64,000 nucleotides of DNA from Streptomyces sp. SID13726 (GTDB lineage: Bacteria > Actinomycetota > Actinomycetes > Streptomycetales > Streptomycetaceae), in the NCBI RefSeq assembly GCF_010548375.1, contig NZ_JAAGLY010000003.1, forward strand, positions 744,001 to 808,000, in the 5' to 3' direction. Below the pieces are notes generated by a model that worked only from the letters and a program-made list of their open reading frames with translations, had not been told where the DNA came from and did no database searches. Below, one piece after another: positions 18,503-27,847 of this stretch. Both the position numbers and the translations under genes were made by a program. The first letter of the stretch is position 1, and each line of letters starts with the position of its first letter.

Positions 18503-19396
18503 GTGCGGAGAGACGTGTACACGAGTGATGGCCGACGATTAGCCGTCGAGATCGGTGGAGATCCCGGCGGCTCACCCGTTTTCCTGCTGCACGGCACTCC
18601 GGGCAGCAGACTCGGCCCGGCGCCCCGTCCGATGCTCCTGTACCACCAGCGGGTCCGGCTGATCACCTACGACCGCCCCGGCTACGGCCGCTCCGACCGC
18701 CTCCCCGGACGCCCCGTCTCCCACGTCGCCTCCGACGTCGCCACCATCGCCGACGCCCTGGGCATCGAACGCTTCGCCGTGGTCGGACGCTCGGGCGGGG
18801 GACCACACGCCTTGGCCTGCGCCGCGCTGCTGCCGGGCCGGGTCACGCGGGTGGCGGTGCTGGTGAGTCTGGCTCCGCGTGATGCGGAGGGGCTGGACTG
18901 GTTCGCGGGGATGGCGGATTCGAATGTCGACGAGTACTCCAAGGCCCTCGACGGCCCCGACCAGCTGGCGGCCAGCCTGCGGGCGCGGTCCGTCGACATC
19001 CGCGCCGATCCCCGCAAGCTGCTGGCCCAACTGCGCTGGGAACTCACCGAGTCGGACCTGCGCGTGGTCGCCGACGCAGCCATCCGCGCCATGCTGGAGC
19101 GCAACTACAGCGAAGCGCTGCGGGTCTCGGCCGACGGATGGGTGGACGACGCCCTGTCGTTCTGCAACTCCTGGGGCTTCTCTCTCGGCGTCATCTCCGT
19201 TCCGGTGCTGCTGTGGCACGGCGAACAGGACGTCTTCTCCCCTGCCAGCCACACTCGTTGGCTTGCCGACCGCATTCCGGGAGGCACGGCCGTCCTGCAT
19301 CCCCGCGCCGCGCATTTCGCGTCGCTGCGCGTCCTCCCGGAAATCGTGACCTGGCTGCTGGGCGGGCGCTCCCGGCTGGCGGCCGACCGGGGCTGA
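18503..19396 (+). CDS. Alpha/beta hydrolase
   Basis: 297 residues. I chose GTG 18503 because GAGGAGG lies five bases upstream. The fold shows the oxyanion strand VFLLHGTPGS, the nucleophile elbow VVGRSGGGPH, the acid loop LLWHGEQDVFSP and the terminal His in HPRAAHFAS, so the catalytic triad is complete. No signal peptide. The family covers esterases, lipases and C-C hydrolases, and context gives no substrate. It converges on fxsT with only six bases between stops and no hairpin, so the transcripts may overlap. Confidence 0.85.
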   Translation: MRRDVYTSDGRRLAVEIGGDPGGSPVFLLHGTPGSRLGPAPRPMLLYHQRVRLITYDRPGYGRSDRLPGRPVSHVASDVATIADALGIERFAVVGRSGGGPHALACAALLPGRVTRVAVLVSLAPRDAEGLDWFAGMADSNVDEYSKALDGPDQLAASLRARSVDIRADPRKLLAQLRWELTESDLRVVADAAIRAMLERNYSEALRVSADGWVDDALSFCNSWGFSLGVISVPVLLWHGEQDVFSPASHTRWLADRIPGGTAVLHPRAAHFASLRVLPEIVTWLLGGRSRLAADRG

Positions 19397-19402
19397 GGAA
19401 GC

Positions 19403-22400
19403 TCAGACCGTCAGCGGCTCCAGGTCCCGGTGGACACGCTTGCCCTCCCGCACGGTCGCGGTGTGCGGGTGGTCGATCCCGAGCCGGCGGGCCAGTTCGT
19501 CCTGGGCTCCCGACTGGAGTTGATCCGCCTCCGGGATCCTCCCCAGAGCCCGCAGCGTCACCGACAGGTTGGCGCGCGAGACGATCGTGTCCGGGTGATC
19601 GGGCCCCAGGGTCGCCTGGAATCCGGCGATCGCCCTGCGCTCCAGCGCCTCGGACTCCGCCAACTCCCCCACCTCGGCAAGGATGTTGGCGAGGTTGACG
19701 GAACAGGACAGCGTGTAGGGGTGCTGTCCGCCCAGGGCCGACTGGAGCATGGAGAGGTTCTTCGCCATCAGCGTGCGAGCCTTGCCGGCCTCCCCCGCGC
19801 CACGGAGGAAGATCCCGAGGTTGTTCACCGCGGCCAGGGTGGCGGGGTGCTCCGGTCCGGGCGCCGTCCGGTACTGCCGTACGGTGCTCTGGGCCAGCTT
19901 GAGCGCCTCCTCACGGGCTCCGGTGGCGTACAGGTCCGTCGCGTAGTTCAGTTCGCAGTCCAGTACGTCCGGGGTGGCCTGCGGTGTGCCGCGCAGCCGG
20001 TAGTGCTCACGGGTCTGCAGGGTCAGGCTCCGTGCCTCGTCCACCTCGCCGGCCTTGCGCAGGGACACGGCCAGGCACTTGGCCATGCGCAGCGTGTCCG
20101 GATGCGCCTCGCCGAACAGGCCCACATAGGTCTGCAGGCCCCCGCGCAGCAGCGTGATCGAGTCGTCGTACTCGCCGATCTCCCGCAGGTCGCGGCCCAG
20201 GTTGAGCACGCTGCTCAGGGTGTACGGGTGCGCGGCTCCCAGGTCGGTGCGGCGGGTGTCGTAGACGACCTGGTCGACGTCGCGGGCCTCGCCGTAGCGC
20301 CCGAGCAGCCGAAGGCACCAGGCCCGGTTGTTGCTGGCGGCGAGGGTACGCGTGTGGTCCTCGCCGTAGCTCTCGCGGAATCCCCGGTACGCCTCGGTGG
20401 CCATCGCGAGGGCGTCGTCGAAGCGGCCGATGTTGCCGAGGTCCGTGGCCAGGGCGCTGGCCGTCATGAAGATGTGCGGATGCCCGGGGCGCAGCACTTC
20501 CCGCTGCTGTGCGAGGGTCCGGGTGCCCAGGTCCGCGGCCTCCACATACTTGCCGAGCGAGCGCAGCACGTTGGTGATGTGGAACTGGAGGTACAGCAGC
20601 TGGCGTTGGAGGTCCTCGGCGTAGCGTTCCTCCTCCTCGCGGGTGCGGGGCGCGCGGGCGTCGCCGGTGTCGGCCGCCGGACGTTCGGGCGCTGTCCCGG
20701 CTTCCTCCTCCGCCTTGAGCCGCTCCACCCGCTCGCGGCTGTCGGCGAGTTGGCGTCCCCACAGGACGTGCAGGTCCTCGCCGAAGGACTTCGCCGTGTT
20801 GAGGTCTCCGCGCTTCCACAGATAGCGCAGCCGGTCGATGAGCAGCTGCCGGGTTCCGGGCTCGTCACAGGTGCTGGCCTCGGACGCGTCCAGGTGCGGC
20901 CAGATCGCCGCGAAGGTCGACTGGTTCTCGGGGTCGTCGATGGGCTCCTCACCCGACGGCCGGGCACCGGCGAGCACCCGGTGCACCACGTGCTGGGCCT
21001 CCTCCTGCTCCCGCTCCGAGAGCTGGGACCGGATCACGGCCTGGACCAGCCGGTGCACCTGGACCGTCTTGGCCTGACGGTCGATCTTGGCGAGGGCGAA
21101 CCGGCCGATCTCGCGGATCACCTGACCGAGGACCATCTTCTCCTGGAGCGAGGGGTCCCTCTCGCTGAGTTCCCGGATCATCTCGTCGCCGTAGAGCAGG
21201 CGGTTCTGGGAGATCGGCTCGGCGGCGAAGAAGGCACAGAGTTGCAGAAGGCGTACGGCGGCCGGGGAGCGCTCCTTGAGCCGGCCGATGGAGACGTTCC
21301 AGGTGGCGCCGACGGGCTGCGGGTAGTTGGCGGGCCTGCTGAGCGACAGCACCTGCTCCGCCTGTTCCTCCAGCTCCGCCAGATAGGTGTCCACGGGGGT
21401 GCCGGTCTCGGCGAGCCAGGCGCCCGCCTGGTCGAGAGCCAGCGGGAGGTCACCGACGGCGTCGGCGACCTTGTCCGCCTCCTCCTGCGTGAGTTCCGCG
21501 GCCCGGCGCAGCAGGTGCTCGATGCTCTCCTCACGCAGGAAGGGATCGATCTCCACCGCTTCGGCGAACTGCAGCCAGGTCTGGTCGCGGGAGGTGACCA
21601 GGATGTGGCCGTTGCCACCGGGGAAGTGCCTGCTGACCTCCTGCGGCTCGTCGGCGTTGTCGAACACCAGCAGCCAGCGCAGGCTGGAAGTCGACTGGCG
21701 CAGATGGTCCCGGACCTCCTGTGCGACCTGCGCCGCGTCCTCCCCGACCCGCAGGCCGAGTTCGCCCGCCAGGGCCGCCAGCGCCGAGACCACGAGTTCG
21801 TTCTGTTCCGAGGGGATCCACCAGACCACGTCGTAGTCCGCGGCGAACCGGTGGGCGTACTCCAGGGCGATCTGCGTCTTGCCGACTCCGCCGAGGCCGT
21901 ACAGGGCGTAGGTGGCCGGGGAGGCGCTGGAGCCGCCTCCCACGAGGCCGTCGCGCAGCCGCTCCAGCAGCGCGCTGCGTCCGGTGAAGGAGGCGTTGCG
22001 CTGCGAGACGTTCCAGATCCGGGGCGACACACCGGGGAAGCGGACCTCGGCCCGCAGGTCCTCGTCGGCCAGGTCCGCCGGCAGGGCCGGTTTGCCCAGG
22101 GCCTTGAGCAGTGCGGAGGTGTCGTTCTTCTCCGGGATGCGCACCATGTCGACCGACGTCAGCTCGGTGAACGCGGGTAACGAGCGAAGGTCACCGACGC
22201 GTACCGCCACGAGCTGTCGGCGCCCCGTGTGCGTGCCGCCGACAGCGGCCTCCCAGACCTGGTGCGCCCGTGCGGAGCGCTGGTACGCCTGGGACATCAC
22301 GACGACCGTGCGGTCGGCCGGCTTCTCGGCGCCGTCGTCCTCGCATCCGACGTACTTCAGGACGACCCTGAATCCGGCGCGGGACAACACCATGGCTATC

Positions 22401-23479
22401 CAGTCGGCCCACATGCGGTCCTCGGAGACGTAGCTGACCGCCAGGTCGGCCGGGAGCGGCAGCCGGACGCGGGTGAACGCCTTGTTGACACGCCGCCGTG
22501 CCTCCTCGTCCATGCGGGGCAGGGTGGTGACGGCCTGGTCGCTGATGACGCTGGTGAGCCGTTCGAAGGCCGACAGGAGCGAGGCCGGGTTGTTGCTGCC
22601 CGCCTCGTCACCGAAGGTGGCCAGCGTCTCCTCGTACGCGTAATAGGGGCGGTAGGGAACCTCCACCGCCCCCCAGTAGGCGGCACGTTCCTCGTCGGTC
22701 ATGTCGAAGGGGAATCCCTCGAACTTGGCCCGGGCCAGCGATCGGCCCGCGTCGGCCTTCACCTTCTCGCCCTCGTCGACCCGCATGGGCACAGGCAGGA
22801 TGCGGATGCGCCGGCTGTGGAAGCGTTCGGCGATGTCGTGTGCGACCAGGGACGCCCCGTCGATGCTCTGGTCGCTGAGGGTGAAGCAGTCCACCAGGAC
22901 GTCGGGCAGATGCGCGGTGCAGATGTCCGCGATGTCGGAGAGTCCGGTACGGCTGTCGATGAGGACGTAGTCGTAGTTCTGCCGCATGTCGTCGCGCAGC
23001 GCGTCGAAGAACAGACCGCCGCCGAGGCGGCCGTAGAAGATGTCCCAGTCGAAGGAGCTGCGGATCGCCGAGTAGTCCCGGTTCTGCCGCCCGGCCAGGA
23101 CCAGGTCGATCGTGCCGGGTTCGGGGAAGGCCCAGTTGAGGGAGACGGCATGGCGCTGGATGCGGGCGTAGTCGCGGTGCCAGTCCGGCTCGCGCTGTTC
23201 GCCGTTCTCACCCGCGTCGGTGGCCGCCCAGGCGTAGTCCGTGAGCAGGTCGGTGATGCCGGTGGTGGCTCCCAGGGCGGCCGGTTCGAGGAACGGGTGG
23301 AAGAAACGATGCAGCCCGGGGGCTTCAAGGTCCCAGTCGACGGCCAGGACCCGCTTGCCGTTGGCGGCGAGGATCCAGGCGGTGTTGGCGAGCGCCATCG
23401 TCCGGCCGGTGCCGCCCTTGAACGAGTAGAACGTCACGATGCGGCCGTCATGGCTGTCCGGTCGGTCAGGGCTGTCCAT
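19403..23479 (-). CDS. fxsT: FxS-system ParA/TIR/NB-ARC/TPR protein FxsT
   Basis: 1358 residues in four parts. Residues 1-320 form a ParA/MinD-like ATPase with a deviant Walker A (FKGGTGRT, 20-27) and VDWDLEAPG. Residues about 345-460 are TIR-like (VSYVSEDRMWADW, VVVMSQAYQRS). Residues about 495-900 are an NB-ARC/STAND module with Walker A GLGGVGKT (528-535), Walker B LLVFDNAD (603-610) and sensor ILVTSRD. From about 985 there are many TPRs (PHPYTLSSVLNLG-type repeats). This matches the FxSxx-COOH system TPR protein. The ATG lies inside the end of fxsC (14-bp overlap) with GAGGAGG upstream. It is probably an intracellular sensor or signalling protein; its function is unproven. Confidence 0.9.
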   Translation of the reverse strand: MDSPDRPDSHDGRIVTFYSFKGGTGRTMALANTAWILAANGKRVLAVDWDLEAPGLHRFFHPFLEPAALGATTGITDLLTDYAWAATDAGENGEQREPDWHRDYARIQRHAVSLNWAFPEPGTIDLVLAGRQNRDYSAIRSSFDWDIFYGRLGGGLFFDALRDDMRQNYDYVLIDSRTGLSDIADICTAHLPDVLVDCFTLSDQSIDGASLVAHDIAERFHSRRIRILPVPMRVDEGEKVKADAGRSLARAKFEGFPFDMTDEERAAYWGAVEVPYRPYYAYEETLATFGDEAGSNNPASLLSAFERLTSVISDQAVTTLPRMDEEARRRVNKAFTRVRLPLPADLAVSYVSEDRMWADWIAMVLSRAGFRVVLKYVGCEDDGAEKPADRTVVVMSQAYQRSARAHQVWEAAVGGTHTGRRQLVAVRVGDLRSLPAFTELTSVDMVRIPEKNDTSALLKALGKPALPADLADEDLRAEVRFPGVSPRIWNVSQRNASFTGRSALLERLRDGLVGGGSSASPATYALYGLGGVGKTQIALEYAHRFAADYDVVWWIPSEQNELVVSALAALAGELGLRVGEDAAQVAQEVRDHLRQSTSSLRWLLVFDNADEPQEVSRHFPGGNGHILVTSRDQTWLQFAEAVEIDPFLREESIEHLLRRAAELTQEEADKVADAVGDLPLALDQAGAWLAETGTPVDTYLAELEEQAEQVLSLSRPANYPQPVGATWNVSIGRLKERSPAAVRLLQLCAFFAAEPISQNRLLYGDEMIRELSERDPSLQEKMVLGQVIREIGRFALAKIDRQAKTVQVHRLVQAVIRSQLSEREQEEAQHVVHRVLAGARPSGEEPIDDPENQSTFAAIWPHLDASEASTCDEPGTRQLLIDRLRYLWKRGDLNTAKSFGEDLHVLWGRQLADSRERVERLKAEEEAGTAPERPAADTGDARAPRTREEEERYAEDLQRQLLYLQFHITNVLRSLGKYVEAADLGTRTLAQQREVLRPGHPHIFMTASALATDLGNIGRFDDALAMATEAYRGFRESYGEDHTRTLAASNNRAWCLRLLGRYGEARDVDQVVYDTRRTDLGAAHPYTLSSVLNLGRDLREIGEYDDSITLLRGGLQTYVGLFGEAHPDTLRMAKCLAVSLRKAGEVDEARSLTLQTREHYRLRGTPQATPDVLDCELNYATDLYATGAREEALKLAQSTVRQYRTAPGPEHPATLAAVNNLGIFLRGAGEAGKARTLMAKNLSMLQSALGGQHPYTLSCSVNLANILAEVGELAESEALERRAIAGFQATLGPDHPDTIVSRANLSVTLRALGRIPEADQLQSGAQDELARRLGIDHPHTATVREGKRVHRDLEPLTV

Positions 23480-24827
23480 CGCGGTCTTCCTCCTCGTCGT
23501 TCCGGCGGTGGTCCGTGGGCCGTCCGGCAGCGCCGTCCGTGTCCCCGACCCTGAATCTCTCGGTGCCTCTGCCGGGGGGTGGGCTGGCGGTGGCGTGGCG
23601 CAGGTACTCCTTCGAGGCCCAGGCGACGACTTTCGGCAGCAGGGTGTCGAACGTCCGGTGGTCGGGGATCTCCAGGGCCGCGCCTAGGCCCGCCTGCCGC
23701 TGCCTGCTCGTCCGGAGCGGCAGCACCGCGTCCACCTCGGCGGCCAGTTCGCCCCGGACTCCGATGCTGTCGGGGTCCCCGTCGTTCCACGGCACGGCCA
23801 GGCCGGCCGGTCTGGTGGTGTCCGCGTCGAACTTCGTCAGCTGCGCGCGCTGTCCCGCGTCCCGCAGCACCCAGCGGTCCAGCAGCAGGATCTCGGGGGC
23901 GTCGGGCTGTCCGGACCGGGGGTCGAACTCGTCCACCACGGCCCGGAACTTCATCCGCTCGGCGACCTGCTCGGCGGCCTTGACCAGCGGCTGGTCGGCG
24001 TCGGGACGGTAGGGGGTCCAGGCGAGCGGCGAGGAACCGTAGCAGTCGGGGCTCCGTCCCTCCGGCGGCCGGTTGCGCGAGCCTGCCGCCACGCTGATCC
24101 GGAGGGTGCGGCGCACGGAGGAACGGGTGGCCGGTGGCGCCACGAAGGCATCGCGGGCCGCTTCCAGGGCATCGGGGTCGCCGTCGCCACGGTCGACCTC
24201 CACGGTTCCGGCCACTTCGACGATCCGGCGGGCCAGTTGTAGCACCGCGCGCTGGTAGTCGCGGCGAAAGGCGCTGAGCTTGACGAGGCTGTAGAGCCCC
24301 AACGTCTGGTATCTGTGGCCCAGTTCAGGGTGGGAGTACTGCATCTCCCGGACCGCGTGCGGGAGATCGCGGTCCGGCACCGGGTACCAGATGGCCGGCA
24401 CCACCGCGCTGGGGACGCCGTTCTCCGCCGCGTCCCGGAACTGCGCCCTGCGGTCGGAGAAGACGGTCCATTCCTTGCCGCACCAGGGGCTGTTGAAATA
24501 GCGGGGCGAGTAGAGGGGGACGAACACCCGGCATCCGTGGAGCGACTGGGCGAGTTCGCTGGTCCATATCTCCCCCGCCCGTATCGACCGGTCCATGAAC
24601 CCGGCCGCACCGCCCCGGACGTTGGCTATGTTGCGGATGTCGGTGCACAGGTCGCGGAAGAACTTGTGGACCCACAGGTGCGGATCGGAGTCGTCGGAGT
24701 CGTCCGGCGGGACGTGGGCGTAACTGAGAAAGAAATAGGGTGCGGAGGAATCCGACCCCGTACGTTCCGACGGCACCACACGACCCCCCGATCCCGCCCC
24801 GGTCCCCGTCTCGCGGAGCGCGGACAC
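23466..24827 (-). CDS. fxsC: TIR-like protein FxsC
   Basis: 453 residues from GTG 24827, immediately after the acetyltransferase stop (TGAGTG), so translation is probably coupled; a start near residue 17 is possible. The N-terminal 200 residues are TIR-like: PYFFLSYAH (30-37), GFMDRSIRAGEIWTSELAQ (76-94) and LYSPRYFNSPWCGKEW (105-120), with Glu119 where TIR NADases carry their catalytic glutamate. The C-terminal half resembles no domain I can name. It fits FxsC of FxSxx-COOH loci. TIR domains bind or cleave NAD or mediate assembly; which applies here is not known. Confidence 0.87.
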   Translation of the reverse strand: MSALRETGTGAGSGGRVVPSERTGSDSSAPYFFLSYAHVPPDDSDDSDPHLWVHKFFRDLCTDIRNIANVRGGAAGFMDRSIRAGEIWTSELAQSLHGCRVFVPLYSPRYFNSPWCGKEWTVFSDRRAQFRDAAENGVPSAVVPAIWYPVPDRDLPHAVREMQYSHPELGHRYQTLGLYSLVKLSAFRRDYQRAVLQLARRIVEVAGTVEVDRGDGDPDALEAARDAFVAPPATRSSVRRTLRISVAAGSRNRPPEGRSPDCYGSSPLAWTPYRPDADQPLVKAAEQVAERMKFRAVVDEFDPRSGQPDAPEILLLDRWVLRDAGQRAQLTKFDADTTRPAGLAVPWNDGDPDSIGVRGELAAEVDAVLPLRTSRQRQAGLGAALEIPDHRTFDTLLPKVVAWASKEYLRHATASPPPGRGTERFRVGDTDGAAGRPTDHRRNDEEEDRDGQP

Positions 24828-25664
24828 TCAGTGTAAGAACCCCGCAGCTATTTGTGACTGGTTCGTGGACACGCCGTACGGTCGATTTCCGGCCAGCCAC
24901 TGCGAGGCGAAGTCGACGGCCGCCCGCATCGGAACCAGCCGGACACCGGCGCCGCCGAGGCGTCCGCCCCGGACGAGGGGCTCCGCGCGCCGCGTGTCGC
25001 ACGCCTCGAAGTCCCTGCCGAGGTCTGCGAAGTCGCGGTCGTCGAGGTCGACGTCCTTGTAGGAGATCCAGCAGCGCTCACCGTCACGCAGCACCACGCA
25101 CCGGTACTCGCGGGTGGGCGGTGTCTCGCTGACGAGGTACTCGGCGAGATGGAAGGCGCTGCACGCCGCGTAGCCGACGCCGAGCAGCAGAATCCGCGCC
25201 TCGACCTCGTACAGCCGGGCAAGGGGGGAGGCCGGGCCCAGATGGCAGTCCTCGTCGTGGTCGGCGAGCAGGTCGGCGGCCCGGGCGCCCACAGCGGCGA
25301 AGGAGGTCTGCGGGTGCGCGCTGCGGACGGCTCCGGGGCTGAGCCGTACCGCCTCCGCCAGTCGGCCCATGTCCTCGGAGGGTGTCTCGTCCGGTCTGAA
25401 CGGCCGCATGCGCTCCCGGTACGCGGAGCGTTGACGTGCGGTCATGCCGCGGGTGCGGGTCCGGTAGATCGACGAGGTGTCGGAGTTGCCCGCGGTGAAC
25501 GCCGGGACGACCAGCGTGCCGTCGGGGCCGAGCACATCGCGCAGGGCCGCCAGTACCTCGTCGGGTCCCGCACCGACCCGCCGCAGGGAGGAGTGCACCA
25601 GGAGCGTGCTCCCCTCCCGCACCCCCGCCGCCCGGAGCTCGTCCCGGAGTTGCTCGGCGCTCAC
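24828..25664 (-). CDS. AAC(3)-like N-acetyltransferase in the FxS operon
   Basis: 278 residues. AAC(3)-family motifs are clear: TLLVHSSLRRVG (20-31), DGTLVVPAFT (48-57), SAHPQTSFAAVGARA (115-129), DCHLGPASPL (139-148) and CSAFHLAEYL (168-177) with the conserved His172. The family uses acetyl-CoA and is named for acetylating aminoglycosides. The GTG overlaps the fxsB stop (GTGA) and its stop abuts the fxsC start, so it is an integral operon member. A role in acylating the matured peptide or a self-product is more likely than drug resistance, but neither is shown. Confidence 0.85.
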   Translation of the reverse strand: MSAEQLRDELRAAGVREGSTLLVHSSLRRVGAGPDEVLAALRDVLGPDGTLVVPAFTAGNSDTSSIYRTRTRGMTARQRSAYRERMRPFRPDETPSEDMGRLAEAVRLSPGAVRSAHPQTSFAAVGARAADLLADHDEDCHLGPASPLARLYEVEARILLLGVGYAACSAFHLAEYLVSETPPTREYRCVVLRDGERCWISYKDVDLDDRDFADLGRDFEACDTRRAEPLVRGGRLGGAGVRLVPMRAAVDFASQWLAGNRPYGVSTNQSQIAAGFLH

Positions 25665-27847
25665 AGACCTCGCCCGATACCGTCGACGAACCGCCGTCCC
25701 AGCGCGGTCAGCGAGGCGGCCGAGGTCAGCTCCTCCCACTGTCCACGGGTACGGTGCGCGGCTCCCGGTTCGCAACGAAGGGCGTCGGTCGCCACCCGGG
25801 CGTAAGTGTCGGCGAGCAGTCGACCCGTACGGACGTCCGCCTCGTCGTAGAGGTCGCACACGTCGAGCAGGACGTCCAGCAGCCCGAGACGGAAGCCGCG
25901 CACCAGGTCGACCGCCATACGCACGGGGTCGGAGTCGAGAGGGAGTCCCAGCGCCGCGAAGCCCCCACCGTGCTGGACCAGTTCGGAGTCCACCGGTCCG
26001 GCCAGGGGCGTGACGAAGCGGACCCCCTTCGCCATCGCGGAGGCGGTCTCGGGCAGTGCTTTGCGGATCAACGCCCAGGACTGCGGCAGGAGATGGCGCC
26101 ACTGCTCGACCTCCTCGTCCCTCAGCCGCCCCGAGACCGGACCACCGAAGCAGTCCCGGTGAGGGTCGACGTCGTCCAGGACGACGTCCATGCCTTCGGC
26201 TCGCACACGCCGTAGCGGCTCCCACCCAGGGGCCGAACCGGAAACCTGAGGATACGTCAAATCAAGGGATGTGAACCCTTCCCGCACCCGAAGACGCCCC
26301 AGGCCCGGCAGGTGGACGAAGCCGTCGCACACAGGGACGCGCACCCGGTCGGCGAGACCGGCGGGCAGGGCGGCGGCGGCCACGTGGGAAGCCAGATCTC
26401 CGGTCAGGGCCCTGCCGTCGAAGCACCGTACGGCCCAGGTCCGGACGTAGGGGTGGGACAGGAGATCCTCCAGAGGCGCTCCGTCGGCCCTTCCCAGTTC
26501 GATGGCCAGTTGCCACGCCGGCCCCCACAACTCCCCGTCAAGAGAGCCTTGTTCCTCATTGAGGTCGCTCAACAACTCACGCATGACGGCCCGTCGAGCC
26601 CGGGACAGCGTTCGCAGGGCCCGCTCGTCGTGGACGCCCTCCGCCAGCGCGTCGAAGCCGTCGATGGGGCGATCGGCCCCCGCGCTGGTGCGGGCATCGA
26701 GCCCACGTACCAGCCGTTCAAGATCCATACAAAAAACTGACGGGTTGTCAAATCCGGTTCCGTCGCCCCGATAACGGTGGGCGAACAGCCCCCCGCCACA
26801 GGAGCGCACCACCGGGCAGGAACGGCACTGCTCGGACAAGCCGTCCACTCCGTGCTGCCGGGCCGTCATGCCGGGGTGGCGTGCCACGTCGTCCAGTCCG
26901 TGCCGGAACACGTCCATACCCGTGACGGGTGCTCCGTCGAAGGCGGTCTTGAGCGAGTCCGCCTGTTCGTACGTCCCGTCGGTCTCGATCACGACGACGT
27001 CGGCCGACTCCACTCCCATGGACTCGGTGAGACCGGGGCCGCCGCCGAGAGTGCTGACCACCGAGTCGAAGAGCCGCACCGGCATGGGCTGCCCCCGGTC
27101 GGTCCACCGGTCATGGACCGCCAGCAGCCAATCGGCGTACGGCGTGACAGCGCCGTCGGGGCGCGGCGGTGGCGTGTCCCAAGTGGCGTGGGGCAGAAGG
27201 AAGTCGACGCGCGGGGCCTGAGTGGCGACAAGGGCGTCGAGCACGGCGATGGGATCGTTCCGTACGTCGACGGTGCACAGGATGCCGGCGAACAGGTGGC
27301 GATAGCGGGCCTGGTTGAGCAGGTCGATCGCCTTCAGGACCTTGTCGTGGCTGCTGCGACCGCTCGCGAACAGACGGTAACGGTCATTGGCCGCCTGATC
27401 CCCGTCGAGGGAGACACCCACTCGTACGTCGAATTCGGCGAACAGATCGAGATAGCTCTCGCTCAACTGCACACCGTTGGTGTGGATCCGCAGGTCGAGG
27501 GCGGACACGCCGTCCAGTGCGGTGCGCAGGGTGCGGCAGATGTGGCGTAAGCGGGTGGGCCCCGCCAGCAAGGGCTCGCCTCCGTGCAGGATCACCTGCA
27601 CGGAGGCGAGTTCGTGATTCCGGGCATGCTCGGCGAGCCGAAGTGCCACCTGTGAGACGACCTCTTCCGAGATCACCTTGGGGCGGGAACTCCAGCTCTG
27701 GTCGGCGTGTTCGTACACGTAACAGTGCCGGCAGGCCAGATCGCACCTGCTGTGCACCTTGAGTACGACCTGCCGCAGCGGAACGAACGGACCGGTCACG
27801 ACGAGTTGTTCGGTGTCGTCAGATGGACGAGTTGAAGGTGACCCCAT
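25661..27847 (-). CDS. fxsB: FxsB radical SAM/SPASM cyclophane-forming maturase
   Basis: About 728 residues. HSRCDLACRHCYVYEHADQSW-like sequence gives the CxxxCxxC cluster (Cys35, 39, 42). A SPASM-type cysteine set follows near residue 340 (CRSCPVVRSCGGGLF). The C-terminal 350 residues correspond to the HExxH-type domain usually fused to FxsB, but where LVHEFQH is expected I read LVRGFRL (about 645), so the metal motif looks lost. Members of this class join the Phe ring to the Ser beta-carbon of an FxS motif. I chose ATG 27847, which overlaps the end of fxsA by 29 bases; the AGGAGG directly abuts it, unusually close, so a different start is possible. Confidence 0.9.
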   Translation of the reverse strand: MGSPSTRPSDDTEQLVVTGPFVPLRQVVLKVHSRCDLACRHCYVYEHADQSWSSRPKVISEEVVSQVALRLAEHARNHELASVQVILHGGEPLLAGPTRLRHICRTLRTALDGVSALDLRIHTNGVQLSESYLDLFAEFDVRVGVSLDGDQAANDRYRLFASGRSSHDKVLKAIDLLNQARYRHLFAGILCTVDVRNDPIAVLDALVATQAPRVDFLLPHATWDTPPPRPDGAVTPYADWLLAVHDRWTDRGQPMPVRLFDSVVSTLGGGPGLTESMGVESADVVVIETDGTYEQADSLKTAFDGAPVTGMDVFRHGLDDVARHPGMTARQHGVDGLSEQCRSCPVVRSCGGGLFAHRYRGDGTGFDNPSVFCMDLERLVRGLDARTSAGADRPIDGFDALAEGVHDERALRTLSRARRAVMRELLSDLNEEQGSLDGELWGPAWQLAIELGRADGAPLEDLLSHPYVRTWAVRCFDGRALTGDLASHVAAAALPAGLADRVRVPVCDGFVHLPGLGRLRVREGFTSLDLTYPQVSGSAPGWEPLRRVRAEGMDVVLDDVDPHRDCFGGPVSGRLRDEEVEQWRHLLPQSWALIRKALPETASAMAKGVRFVTPLAGPVDSELVQHGGGFAALGLPLDSDPVRMAVDLVRGFRLGLLDVLLDVCDLYDEADVRTGRLLADTYARVATDALRCEPGAAHRTRGQWEELTSAASLTALGRRFVDGIGRGL

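Noticed and set aside
24828..25664. Free-standing aminoglycoside resistance gene
   Set aside because: It overlaps fxsB and abuts fxsC, so operon membership is more likely than a resistance cassette; no mobile element is near.
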